A stretch of 64,000 nt of DNA from Paraescarpia echinospica (lineage: Eukaryota; Annelida; Polychaeta; Sabellida; Siboglinidae). The notes below the pieces were generated by a model, which saw only the letters and a program-made list of their open reading frames with translations, had not been told where the DNA came from and searched no databases. Positions within the stretch are counted from its first letter, which is position 1. Every line of letters begins with the position of its first letter. The position numbers and the translations under genes were made by a program. Shown here piece after piece: positions 1-14,700 of this stretch. The DNA is taken from positions 3,998,850 to 4,062,849 of the forward strand of contig CM034544.1 in NCBI GenBank assembly GCA_020002185.1. The letters are read 5' to 3'.

Positions 1-2098
1 ACTGAGCACATATATCTGGCTCATATCACAGAGCACATATATCTGGCTCATAATCACGGAGCACATATATCTGGCTCATATCACGGAGCAAATATATCTG
101 GCTCATATCACGGAGCACATATATCTGGCTCATATCACAGAGCACATATCTCTGGTTCATATCACGGAGCATATATCTCTGGTTCATATCACGGAGCACA
201 TATATCTGGATCATATCACGGACCACATATATCTGGCTCATATCACGGACCACATATATCTGGCTCATATCACGGAGCACATATATCTGGCTCATATCAC
301 GGAGCACATATATCTGGCTCATATCACGGAGCACATATCTCTGGCTCATATCATGGAGCACATATCTCTGGTTCATATCACGGAGCACATATCTCTGGCT
401 CATATCACGGAGCACACATATCTGGCTCATATCACGGAGCACATATCTCTGGATCATATCACGGAGCACACATATCTGGATCATATCACGGAGCACACAT
501 AACTGGCTCATATCATGGAGCACATATCTCTGGCTCATATCATGGAGCACATATCTCTGGCTCATATCACGGAGCACATATATCTGGCTCATATCACGGA
601 GCACATATATCTGGCTCATATCACTGAGCACATATCTCTGGCTCATATCACCACGGAGCACATATATCTGGCTCATATCACGGAGCACATATCTCTGGCT
701 CATATCACAGAGCATATATCTCTGGCTCATATCACAGAGCACATATCTCTGGCTCATATCATGGAGCACATATCTCTGGCTCATATCACGGAGCACATAT
801 CTCTGGCTCATATCACGGAGCACATATCTGTGGCTCATAATCACGGAGCACATATCTCTGGCTCATATCACGGAGCAAATATATCTGGCTCATATCACGG
901 AGCAAATATATCTGGCTCATAACACGGAGCACATATATCTGGCTCATCACGGGGCACATATATCTGGCTCATATCACGGAGCACATATATATATGGCTCA
1001 TATCACGGAGCACATATCTCTGGCTCATATCACGGAGCACATATCTCTGGCTCATATCACAGAGCACATATATCTGGCTCATATCACGGAGCACATATCT
1101 CTGGCTCATATCACAGAGCACATATATCTGGCTCATATCACTGAGCACATATATCTGGCTCATATCACGGAGCACATATCTCTGGCTCATAATCACGGAG
1201 CACATATATCTGGCTCATATCACGGAGCAAATATATCTGGCTCATATCACGGAGCACATATATCTGGCTCATATCATGGAGCACACATATCTGGCTCATA
1301 TCACAGAGCACATATCTCTGGTTCATATCACGGAGCATATATCTCTGGTTCATATCACGGAGCACATATATCTGGATCATATCACGGACCACATATATCT
1401 GGCTCATATCACGGACCACATATATCTGGCTCATATCACGGAGCACATATATCTGGCTCATATCACGGAGCACATATATCTGGCTCATATCACGGAGCAC
1501 ATATCTCTGGCTCATATCATGGAGCACATATCTCTGGTTCATATCACGGAGCACATATCTCTGGCTCATATCACGGAGCACACATATCTGGCTCATATAT
1601 AGGAGCACATATCTCTGGATCATATCATGGAGCACACATATCTGGATCATATCACGGAGCACACATAACTGGCTCATATCATGGAGCACATATCTCTGGC
1701 TCATATCACGGAGCACATATCTCTGGCTCATATCACGGAGCACATATATCTGGCTCATATCACAGAGCACATATATCTGAGCACATATATATGGCTCATA
1801 ACACAAAGCACATATATCTGGCTCATATAATGGAGCACACATATCTGGCTCATATCATGGAGCACATATCTCTGGCTCATATCACGGAGCACATATCTCT
1901 GGCTCATATCACGGAGCACATATCTCTGGCTCATATCATGGAGCACATATATCTGGCTCATATCACAGAGCACATATCTCTGGCTCATATCACAGAGCAC
2001 ATATTTCTGGCTCATATAATGGAGCACATATCTCTGGCTCATATCATGGAGCACATATCTCTGGCCCATATCATGGAGCACATATCTCTGGCTCATAT
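1..2098. repeat. 27-bp minisatellite in intron 30, about 77 copies
   Basis: The consensus is about cacggagcacatatatctgg plus ctcatat. Because 27 is a multiple of 3, long reading frames are open on both strands (9-residue repeats such as GAHISGSYH); these are shadows of the repeat. Blocks of variants recur about 1.15 kb apart, for example the run with two 'ggacc' units near 215-260 and again near 1385-1435. Confidence 0.95.
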
Positions 2099-2535
2099 CC
2101 GGTTGAAGAAAATATTGTTTAGCAATGTCACTATGTCTAATATGCACCCGGACAGATAAATAAACAATGAAGGGAAAACTGCGTATTACACACAGAAACA
2201 GTATATGAGGGACCGTTACAAGAAACATGTGGGGATGTGGTCAAACTGTTCCTTGTATCCGACAATTCTTATATCCATGGGCAGTAAAACAATGCAGCCT
2301 GGAACAGAGTTTCAAAGGTGTTTCTGCCCCAACATCTACTATTAAAACTACTAGAAATTAGTTTTTTTACTATTGGTGTGACAAAATTGTTGATGACAAC
2401 TTCACAACAGTTAAAGTTACCAAGACAACATTCCTACCTACCTTACACCATCCATCATTAAAATATCAAAAAAGAAAATCTTTTGTAGAAAATCTACCCT
2501 AAAATGTTATGGCATGTTATAGAAACAGATGTTAC
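2099..2535. other. Intron 30 proximal part, nothing recognised
   Basis: Unique AT-rich intron sequence between the 27-bp array and the exon 30 donor. I see no gene or repeat in it. Confidence 0.6.
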
Positions 2536-2718
2536 CCTGAAAGGCCCAAGTAAATGTTGATCCAGTGATCGGATGACTGACCTAGTGATAGATCATCCTT
2601 CTTACTGGCTGAGTGTCTGCGTGAGGCTTCCGCTCGTGTCTTCCGTATTTTCACCGTTGTCGATGACGACGGGGAAGCACCCCCTGTGGCAGCCGAGTTG
2701 TCAGACACAGTTCGGTAC
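2536..2718 (-). CDS. TRIP12: TRIP12 exon 30 (residues 1639-1700, 3' boundary uncertain)
   Basis: Acceptor gtttctaag|G completes the CA left by exon 29 and gives [15 protein letters not shown], in the place of vertebrate YKPVREDEESNKD, then [20 protein letters not shown], in the place of the basic linker before KKHDELW. Two donors are possible: exon end 2582 (CTAG|GTCAGT) or 2536 (CAGG|GTAACA). The longer form adds HWINIYL, faintly like the vertebrate NPLEVYL. The acceptor pyrimidine tract is weak. Confidence 0.62.
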
Positions 2719-5700
2719 CTTAGAAACACGACAGAAATGTCAACTCAATTGTCATCTAGTGGTGTAACAATACATCAAACTGAAGTGTCAAATCAACTGT
2801 CATCTAGTGGTGTAACAATACATCAAACTGAAGTGTCAAATCAACTATCATCTAGTGGTGTAACAATACATCTAACTGAAGTGTCAACTCAACTGTCATC
2901 TAGTGGTGTAACAATACATCAAACTGAAGTGTCAACTCAACTGTCACCTAGTGGTGTAACAATACATCAAACTGAAGTGTCAAATCAACTGTCACCTAGT
3001 GGTGTAACAATACATCAAACTGAAGTGTCAAATCAACTGTCATCTAGTGGTATAACAATACATCAAACAGAAGTGTCAACTGAACTGTCATCTGGTGGTG
3101 TAACAATACATCAAACTGAAGTGTCAACTCAACTGATATCTGGTATTGTAACAATACATCAAAGTGAAGTGTCAACTCAACTGTCATGTAGTGGTGTAAC
3201 AATGCAACTAACTGAAGTGTCAACTCAACTGTCATCTAGTGGTGTAACAGTACATCAAACAGAAGTGTCAACTCAACTGTCATCTAGTGGTGTAACAATG
3301 CATCCAACTGAAGTGTCAACTCAACTGTCATCTAGTGGTGTAACAATGCATCCAACTGAAGTGTCAACTCAACTGTCATCTAGTGGTGTAACAATGCATC
3401 CAACTGAAGTGTCAACTCAACTGTCATCTAGTGGTGTAACAATGCATCCAACTGAAGTGTCAACTCAACTGTCATCTAGTGGTGTAACAATGCATCCAAC
3501 TGAAGTGTCAACTCAACTGTCATCTAGTGGTGTAACAATGCATCCAACTGAAGTGTCAACTCAACTGTCATCTGGTGGTGTAACAATACATCAAAGTGAA
3601 GTGTCAACTCAACTGTCATGTAGTGGTGTAACAATGCAACTAACTGAAGTGTCAACTCAACTGTCATCTAGTGGTGTAACAGTACATCAAACAGAAGTGT
3701 CAACTCAACTGTCATCTAGTGGTGTAACAATGCATCCAACTGAAGTGTCAACTCAACTGTCATCAAGTGGTGTAACAATACATCAAACTGCAGTGTCAAC
3801 TCAACTGTCATCTAGTGGTGTAACAGTACATCAAACTGAAGTGTCAACTCAACTGTCATCTAGTGGTGTAACAATACATCAAACTGAAGTGTCAACTCAA
3901 CTGTCATCTGGTGGTGTAACAATATATCAAAGTGAAGTGTCAACTCAACTGTCATGTAGTGGTGTAACAATGCATCTAACTGAAGTATCAACTCAACTAT
4001 CATCTAGTGGTGTAACAGTACATCAAACAGAAGTGTCAACTCAACTGTCATCTAGTGGTGTAACAATGCATCCAACTGAAGTGTCAACTCAACTGTCATC
4101 TAGTGGTGTAACAATACATCAAACTGAAGTGTCAACTCAACTGTCATGTAGTGGTGTAAAAATACATCAACCTGAAGTGTCAACTGAACTGTTATCTAGT
4201 GGTGTAACAATGCATCTAACTGAAATGTCAACTCAACTGTCATCTAGTGGTGTAACAATACATCAAACAGAAGTATCAATTCAACTGTCATCTAGTGGTG
4301 TAACAATACATCAAACTGAAGTGTCAATACATAAAACTTAACAGGTTTGAGTAGAATTTGTGTCTCAAAATTAAAGGGTTAATCACTAAAGTAGGCAGGA
4401 AGTCCATGGTATGGTGCCGCCGTCCCTCGGGTGCTTCAATGTAAAATGTTACACTAGGGCTATCTTGCAACCAAAGCGCAAATCTATTATCGGCTGGCTA
4501 ACCAATTCTGTTTGATTAGTTATTATACTAATTTTACGACTAGGAACGTCAAATTTAGTATGAATAGAACAGGTTTAACCTAACGGATAATGTTATATTA
4601 TTCTAAGACATTTTTAGTGACATTAGAAGAACTTAGTAGCGTGAATTAGGAAGCTTGTTGATCAGGCAAGGCAGGTGCAAATTAATATTTCACACCTCAT
4701 GTCTGAATGGAATATTTGTTTTACTAAAATAGTGTTTTAAATTGTGAACATTAAAATATGTTGTTATTATCGTTATTACTGTCTCCCTAGAGATTAAACT
4801 ATGTTATTATTATCGTTATTACTGTCTCCCTAGAGATTAAACTATGTTATTATTATCGTTATTACTGTCTCCCTAGAGATCAAAATATGTTATTATTATC
4901 GTTATTACTGTCTCCCTAGAGATTAAAATATGTTATTATTATCGTTATTACTGTCTCCCTAGAGATTAAAATATGTTATTATTATCGTTATTACTGTCTC
5001 CCTAGAGATTAAAATGTTATTATTATCGTTATTACTGTCTCCCTAGATATTAAAATGTTATTATTATCGTTATTACTGTCTCCCTAGAGATTAAAATGTT
5101 ATTATTATCGTTATTACTGTCTCCCTAGAGATTAAAATGTTATTATTATCGTTATTACTGTCTCCCTAGAGATTAAAATATGTTATTATTGTTATTACTG
5201 TCTCCCTAGAGATTAAAATATGTTATTATTATCATTATTACTGTCTCCCTAGAGATTAAAATATGTTATTATTATGGTCTCCCTAGAGATTAAAATGTTA
5301 TTATTATCATTATTAGTGTCTCCCTAGAGATTAAAATATGTTATTATTATCGTTATTAGTGTCTCCCTAGAGATTAAAATATGTTATTATTATCGTTATT
5401 AGTGTCTCCCTAGAGATTAAAATATGTTGTTATTATCGTTATTACGGTCTCCCTAGAGATTAAAATATGTTGTTATTATCGTTATTACGGTCTCCCTAGA
5501 GATTCACGAGTGCAGTTCCTGAGATGGTTTAGTTTGTGTTAAGGGTAGCCGCGGGTGCAAAAATATTTTGTTGTTGACATTTTGGGATTTCAGTACTTTC
5601 CGATAGCTTAACATGTTGTGCATTCACAACAAGTGACATTTTATTAAATTCTTATTACAAATACCTATAAACAAAGAACAACAAGGAATCCATGTTTAAA

Positions 5701-8700
5701 TGTCCACATGTGCTCTCCAAAGATCGTTATATTCCACCCGCAATCCAGCATGTGACCCCGCCATGTTTTATATTTCCTTGTCTGGGAAGTTGTCTGCTTT
5801 CCGGACGTACCAAACACATTTATGGATAATGTCATTGTGAACCAGTAAATGCAAAGGAGACAGAGCCCCCTTTGGTCAGTTACACGTGTTTGATACTATT
5901 TTGCATATCACAGCCCACTGCCTCTCTTTCTATCTCTATTAGAAACTATATAATGTATTTTAGTTATTTTACATTATATATATATATATACATCAACAGA
6001 CAAAACATATATTTTATATACATATATATTATTACTCTTGATCTAATCTGTTATATACATATTTTTCTTATTCTTTTCTTATGATTCCACATGTCTTATA
6101 ATGTTTATACATGCCTAACTCCTGCACACATGGCTTTATACAAACGTCAGTAATGCTAACAAAAGCACATCACAAAGACAACTTACTGTATAATATGTGT
6201 GTGAGCCCAGATCTCTGTGTTGGCGAGAGGGTGCTCGGAGTCTAGACAGGCGCCATCGCGAGTGAGTACAGGACTGTATTGTCTCACAGCCTGGTAGACA
6301 GTCATGTCGTAGGGCACCGCGTGACCCCCCACCACAAACTCCAGGCGGTGTTGAAACGATCCCTGAGACATCGATATTGCTGCCTACAAACACAGAAACA
6401 ACCTGACATAGATATTGCTGCCTGCAGACAAACACAGAAATGACCACTGTGATATCGCTGCCTATCGTGACATCAATTGATATCCCTGCAGTCAGACACA
6501 GAAACGACCCCCAAGACATGGATACTGCTGCCTGCAGAAAAACGCAGACTGTAGACTCAGTTCCTGTATGCTGCTTCCCTGCAGTTGGGCCAATATTGGC
6601 ACATGTTGCATCCATTCAGGGACCTCATTACTTTGTTGTTGTAATATCACATTTTTGTGGGCAGTGACGATCTGTCAGTATGTTGTGTGCATATTGGACA
6701 GTGATGATCTGTCAGTGTGTTGTGTGCATATTGGACAGTGACGATTTGTCAGTGTCTTGTGTGCATATTGGACAGTGACGATCTGTCAGTGTGTTGTGTG
6801 CATATTGGGCATGTGTAGTGCATCCTGCAACTGGCCACATGTGATATGTATACGTAACTCGTGAAGGTCTAACAAATCAACGTTCACATGAACACGATAA
6901 ACACTCGCATCAATGGCTGATGCTAACGTCATTGGTGCTAACATGTCAAACAATCACATCAAAATAGCCAAAAACATCTTGACAAGTTTGCAAACAAACA
7001 CCCTATGAATTTTGCATCATAATAAAGCTGGTGTTTTTGCAGTTCCAGTGATAATCATTAGGCAGTGTATTTGAACTGGTAAGGGGATCAGACGCTGCAT
7101 CACTAGTCCTACTGTAGCTGTCACATTGAAGTATCGTAATACAGTGGCCTGATATAGTGCAATCTCACACAGAAATGGTTACAGCACCTACCAAAGTGTC
7201 ATCAATGTCATCGTCCGAGTTTTCGTCATCGCTGCAAATGTCGTTGGAGTCCTGAAAAACAAGTTGGATGACACTGGTGACATTTTGTTTATATTGAGAG
7301 GTAATCTCCAATGAATGTTATTTATACTAGTAGCATTTATTTTTCTCACTTGCCGTTCATGAACCAAATCAGACCCCTTTACCCCTCGGGGTATACCCAT
7401 GCACACTGATAGTATCTGACTATGAATGTATTATTATCTCCATCATCTAAGTTGTGATAACTTGTGATTCAGTCAAAGAATGATCATTGTGGTTATATTA
7501 TAATTTGTCACATAATTTTACATAATTTGCAACAATTGTTGAAAACACGCACACAGTGTTTGTTACACGGTAGCAAGTGTAGTGCAGGGGAAACAGGTGT
7601 CCACATTTTAAGTTTTTTCAGAATGCCATTAATGTTTCTGCCAATCGCACATATTTTGGCAAGTTATTTCACATTCATGGGCCTGTCACTACAAAATTGT
7701 CCTGATTCTATACACTATCACTTGGAGAATTGAAACTAATTTTGTAGAATTGAGGATGAACATTGAGGCGACTGACCAGATGTTTGACACTAAGTATGAC
7801 AGAACTAAGGACAAACATTGAGGAAACTAACTAGATGTTTGACACTAAGTATGACAGAACTAAGGACAAACGTTGAGGAAACTAACCAGATGTTTGACAC
7901 TAAGTATGACAGAACTAAGGACAAACATTGAGGAAACTAACTAGATGTTTGACACTAAGTATGACAGAACTAAGGACAAACATTAAGGAAACTAACTAGA
8001 TGTTTGACACTAAGTATGACAGAACTAAGGACAAACATTGAGGAAACTAACCAGATGTTTGACACTAAGTATGACAGAACTAAAGACAAACATTGAGGAA
8101 ACTAACTAGATGTTTGACACTAAGTATGACAGAACTAAGGACAAACATTAAGGAAACTAACCAGATGTTTGACACTAAGTATGACAGAACTAAGGACAAA
8201 CATTGAGGAAACTAACTAGATGTTTGACACTAAGTATGACAGAACTAAGGACAAACTTTGAGGAAACTAACCAGATGTTTGACACTAAGTATGACAGAAC
8301 TAAGGACAAACATTGAGGAAACTAACCAGATGTTTGACACTAAGTATGACAGAACTAAGGACAAACATTGAGGAAACTAACTAGATGTTTGACACTAAGT
8401 ATGACAGAACTAAGGACAAACATTGAGGAAACTAACTAGATGTTTGACACTAAGTATGACAGAACTAAGGACAAACATTGAGGAAACTAACTAGATGTTT
8501 GACACTAAGTATGACAGAACTAAGGACAAACATTGAGGAAACTAACTAGATGTTTGACACTAAGTATGACAGAACTAAGGACAAACATTGAGGAAACTAA
8601 CTAGATGTTTGACACTAAGTATGACAGAACTAAGGACAAACGTTGAGGAAACTAACCAGATGTTTGACACTAAGTATGACAGAACTAAGGACAAACATTG

Positions 8701-11700
8701 AGGAAACTAACTAGATGTTTGACACTAAGTATGACAGAACTAAGGACAAACATTGAGGAAACTAACTAGATGTTTGACACTAAGTATGACAGAACTAAGG
8801 ACAAACGTTGAGGAAACTAACTAGATGTTTGACACTAAGTATGACAGAACTAAGGACAAACATTGAGGAAACTAACTAGATGTTTGACACTAAGTATGAC
8901 AGAACTAAGGACAAACATTGAGGAAACTAACTAGATGTTTGACACTAAGTATGACAGAACTAAGGACAAACATTGAGGAAACTAACTAGATGTTTGACAC
9001 TAAGTATGACAGAACTAAGGACAAACATTAAGGAAACTAACTAGATGTTTGACACTAAGTATGACAGAACTAAGGACAAACATTGAGGAAACTAACCAGA
9101 TGTTTGACACTAAGTATGACAGAACTAAGGACAAACATTAAGGAAACTAACTAGATGTTTGACACTAAGTATGACAGAACTAAGGACAAACGTTGAGGAA
9201 ACTAACCAGATGTTTGACACTAAGTATGACAGAACTAAGGACAAACATTGAGGAAACTAACTAGATGTTTGACACTAAGTATGACAGAACTAAGGACAAA
9301 CATTGAGGAAACTAACTAGATGTTTGACACTAAGTATGACAGAACTAAGGACAAACATTGAGGAAACTAACTAGATGTTTGACACTAAGTATGACAGAAC
9401 TAAGGACAAACATTGAGGAAACTAACTAGATGTTTGACACTAAGTATGACAGAACTAAGGACAAACATTCAGGAAACTAACTAGATGTTTGACACTAAGT
9501 ATGACAGAACTAAGGACAAACATTGAGGAAACTAACTAGATGTTTGACACTAAGTATGACAGAACTAAGGACAAACGTTGAGGAAACTAACCAGATGTTT
9601 GACACTAAGTATGACAGAACTAAGGACAAACATTCAGGAAACTAACTAGATGTTTGACACTAAGTATGACAGAACTAAGGACAAACATTGAGGAAACTAA
9701 CCAGATGTTTGACACTAAGTATGACAGAACTAAGGACAAACATTGAGGAAACTAACTAGATGTTTGACACTAAGTATGACAGAACTAAGGACAAACATTG
9801 AGGAAACTAACTAGATGTTTGACACTAAGTATGACAGAACTAAGGACAAACATTGAGGAAACTAACTAGATGTTTGACACTAAGTATGACAGAACTAAGG
9901 ACAAACATTGAGGAAACTAACTAGATGTTTGACACTAAGTATGACAGAACTAAGGACAAACGTTGAGGAAACTAACCAGATGTTTGACACTAAGTATGAC
10001 AGAACTAAGGACAAACATTCAGGAAACTAACTAGATGTTTGACACTAAGTATGACAGAACTAAGGACAAACATTGAGGAAACTAACTAGATGTTTGACAC
10101 TAAGTATGACAGAACTAAGGACAAACGTTGAGGAAACTAACCAGATGTTTGACACTAAGTATGACAGAACTAAGGACAAACATTCAGGAAACTAACTAGA
10201 TGTTTGACACTAAGTATGACAGAACTAAGGACAAACATTGAGGAATCTAACCAGATGTTTGACACTAAGTATGACAGAACTAAGGACAAACATTGAGGAA
10301 ACTAATTAGATGTTTGACACTAAGTATGACAGAACTAAGGACAAACATTGAGGTGACTGACCAGAGGTTTGATGCGGCCATAGCCTCGCACGAGGAGGTA
10401 GCGCTCTATGGCCTGGATGAGAGCGAGGGGATCAATCTTCACCGGCCCACCCTTCCACGGCCGCAGGTTGTTACATGACGGGTGACGCTCCAACACACAC
10501 TGGCAACAAAGTCACATGACACATTTGTGATCCACCCCAGCAAACTGGCTATTAAGTCGCACAGGCCTCTTCGCACGAGCAAAAATAGCTGTCTGGGCCA
10601 TATTCCATCAATTGTGTGATTTTGGCAGAAATGTATACCTTACAATCTCAACTTTCTATGTCCAATTTATGTTTCTCGACAAGTAATCCAAAACTAATAA
10701 AACGCATTCACTTACAAACCAATATATTAAAAACAACACAATATGTGGTGTCTGACTTAGGATTTTTACAATCCAAAATTGCTATTAGCATCAATTTACA
10801 TTAACAACTGTTACACTAGCTAATTAGCAAAATAGTAGTACATTCCATATTACTGCAATATCAAAGCACCTCCCCCTACGTAATGCTCAATGTATGTTTG
10901 GAGGTTTGTGACTTTGATGTCAACAATACTTTGTGAACTCATGTCAACATCCATAAGATCATACTTTGTGAACTCATGTCAACATCCGTAAGATCATACT
11001 TTGTGAACTCATGTCAACATCCATAAGATCATACTTTGTGAACTCATGTCAACATCCGTAAGATCATACTTTGTGAACTCATGTCAACATCCGTAAGATC
11101 ATACTTTGTGAACTCATGTCAACATCCGTAAGATCATACTTTGTGAACTCATGTCAACATCCGTAAGATCATACTTTGTGAACTCATGTCAACATCCGTA
11201 AGATCATACTTTGTGAACTCATGTCAACATCCGTAAGATCATACTTTGTGAACTCATGTCAACATCCATAAGATCATACTTTGTGAACTCATGTCAACAT
11301 CCGTAAGATCATATTGCTTACTTTAAAATGTAAACTCAAAAATCATAAGATATCGATGGTAAAAATTAAATAATATATAATTAGCTGTGCACAAGATATA
11401 CATGTGTAACATAAAGATAACTATGCATGTTACTTATGTCTTGGAAAATGTAAACCGTTGGTATGCATTTGTAGTAGGGATAAATAGAGACAGACAGATG
11501 CAGCGTGATTCCCTCGACCGCTACTCACCTTCAGCTGGTGGGTGCTGAGAAAGCGTAGAGCACTGCTTCCTCGCCCCGATGTTCCTGCACCCTCCGGCAG
11601 GTCATGAACTTTGACCTGGAACTAACAACACACAAACATTATCACTTGGGGGGCTATATGTTACGCAAACAACACACCATACATGCTGCAATTACAGTGT

Positions 11701-14700
11701 GAAACCAGAGTTCTCTGTAGTCACAAATGAACTCCATAAATTAACCCATAAGAATGTAAACGAACTCATCAGATTATATATGTGTACTGATTTGCTTGGC
11801 TTGCTAAAAAAGGAATTTGCCATGCTGATATACTCGTTTTGAACTGATGGTCTGTTATGCGTCACCTGTCAATCAAGGCATGTCACCAGTAACATAAAAA
11901 ACATGCTAAACAACTACACCGTTTAGCTTCATGTTCTCAGATGCTTTCTTTTGTATATTGCTTTCACAATATACATACAAATTACACATATGCCCATTTC
12001 GTGCACTGCGCCCTGCCTTACCTGTTCTAGGTGATGTAGACACCCCATGAGTTTGCTGACTAGAGCGGATAGCGGCGGTGGGGTTGAGAGATCAAGCTGG
12101 TGGACCACAGTGACCTCTGGAGGCTGCAAACACAACCCACTCATTAATAGCCTCACAAGTACACGTCTATGCAATCGTGAGAACGTTTTCCAGCTGGAAC
12201 CAGGGCTCATACAGGGAACCATCTTTATAACTGCGTGAATGTTCTTGAAGTATCATTATTTCAAAATAGAATGAGTAGTTAATAGGACATTTTAAAGATA
12301 CAAGATTTGTTACAATGACATTTTATGATACACAGATACACGGGACGCCCGTTAGAAGGAACAGACTGTTCCTTAAATGCTTCTTACATGCATGGGCACA
12401 TAAAACAGTGCAGACCAGAAGTGGGATTTCAAAGCTGATCCATTCACACATGCCAGGGGGCGTAGCTGATTACATCAGTCTCAATACCCCATGGCATATT
12501 GCCAAAAATAAGCTGAGCCAATAATCTTGATGCCTTTCAAGATTTGGCTGTTTGGGTTTGGGTTTTGGAAGTAGAAGTAATGATTTGAATACACATTTCC
12601 TGCTCATGAGAGTAACTATAACTGGATTACCTAGAGTTGGTCTTTGTCTCTGGGGCATGGGCGTCAGCACTGTTCTCACAAGTGGTAAGGTTGCAACTGG
12701 CGGAGCTAATTACTAGAATATATAGTACAACTGATTCAGCTAACTTTCATACATTGCCAGGATATTTGCCAGGGGTAATGTAGTCAACTACCACCCTTAT
12801 CTTGCAAGGAAGAGCTTACCCAATCACTAGCTGTCAAACTACCGGATATGCTTTTCTCATATTGGTGGGAGGAATTGACATAAATTTCGCCACAAAATAC
12901 AAGAAACTCACCGGACATCGGAGGAACTCTTGTAGGAACCGCCGGAGGTGGAGTTCACGCGTTGCCATGGCAACCGTGGATGAGGTTGTGAGGTAGGCGA
13001 GGAGTCGGGTGATTACCCCGCTGTGGATGATCTCAAAGGGCGATACGTCTGTGCCCTGAACCACCTCAGACACTACCCTCAACGCCTCCATCTCCCCCAT
13101 TTCTGGGGTAGTTATTCCTCCCTCCATGCACCCAGACGCCCTCCGCTCTGTCTCCTCTTTCACCCCCTGGTCAGCCGTGCCTATCTGTAATGATACACGC
13201 CAAGTTACCGTCCTCTGTCTTCTCAAGGCCACACATGTCATCAGCTAAATAGGACTATTTTTAAAATTACTGCAAATATTGTTAATCTTCAGATAAAATA
13301 CAGAAAGGGTCTGATTAAAAAAAATACTGAACTTGTTTCAGCCAAATCCCCCGTTTCCATGGTAACAAAAAATCAGCCACTATGATCGAGTATAAAAAAA
13401 TTGAAATACAGCTTTTCTTTATCGAACACCTTTGTAATAACACATGTCGTGTAATCCTTGCAAATCTGTGTTCAGTTTACATTCAGTGAACACATCTAAC
13501 AATCTAGTGTTTTGATTTACAGTTCCCACAAATCTCAGGAGACTCCAGACATGGAAGAAGACTGGTAACGTGACGACAGTGCCTTGACGATAGCGCCTTC
13601 GTGATGACAGTGCCACCATGACAATGCCACATTGATAAAATGCCACAACAATGAATATCACTGTCCCAATGCCACCAAGATGACATCGCCACCGCTACAA
13701 TGCCACCAAGATGACATCGCCACCACTACAATGCCACCAAGATGACATCGCCACCGCTACAATGCCACCATGCATGAGACGTTGACTGACCTGTGAGTGG
13801 AGGGCAGCGGCGGCGTGCGTGAGGCGGGTCATTATGCCGAGGGCGGGGTGACTGTTCGAGTGACCCAACTCACTGAAGTACATCTTCGCAAACGTCAATG
13901 CTGCCATAAACAACGCACATGTAACACTCACAGTCCATCTCACAGCCGCATGTCATTGACTGACTCATTCATCATTTTAATAATATTAATAATATAAAAG
14001 TATAATTTTAATATCGTCTCACACTGTTCACTGTTCATTCCGGTATGGGTTCGTCCTTTGTAATTTTCTAAAAATGATCCGTCCGTCTCCATCTTGTTGA
14101 TAATACCACATGTTGAAGGTGATACCTTCCTGCCCTCTAAGCATGACATCACCCATAACCTAGGAGATGCTGGTCTCAATGTTGGAGCCAAATACATTTT
14201 ATTGACTGTAATTGCAAGAACAATTACAGTAGGTCAAGTACATATACATGTCAGTCACAATGATCAACAACGATTATTATTTTGTAAATAGTAAATTGTA
14301 ATCAGGATGGGCATTCGATGTTCTCCATCACACAGGCAAAACTGCAGAGCAATATTAGTTTACATTTTAAATACACAAGTCATGTCCTTGATATAAAGGC
14401 AAGTATAAGTGTCATTTAAAAAACACAAGTACAATTCTACGTATTTGACTCCAGTCTAGGTTGGTCTACACTGCACATTTACCTAAGTTCTGATTACAGC
14501 TAACATGGTTGCGTTGTCATCCTTAGATCCCATTCTTAATATATTAGACATTTTTATATCAAATTTGTGCAGCAAAGTACTCAAGTGGGAAGGAAATTTA
14601 AAAAATATATACACAAACTGGGTCAATGTATTTCAAGTCCCCAAAAACGTATGTATGATAGTGCTGCTTCCTGGTGCTGCAGAAAGAGATGACCCCCCAA

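Noticed and set aside
1..2098. CRISPR-like array
   Set aside because: Units are contiguous with no unique spacers, in an animal intron; it is a minisatellite.
2686..4341. A 551-codon plus-strand frame (16-residue [16 protein letters not shown] repeats)
   Set aside because: The 48-bp period keeps any stop-free frame open. It is antisense in a TRIP12 intron and overlaps exon 30.
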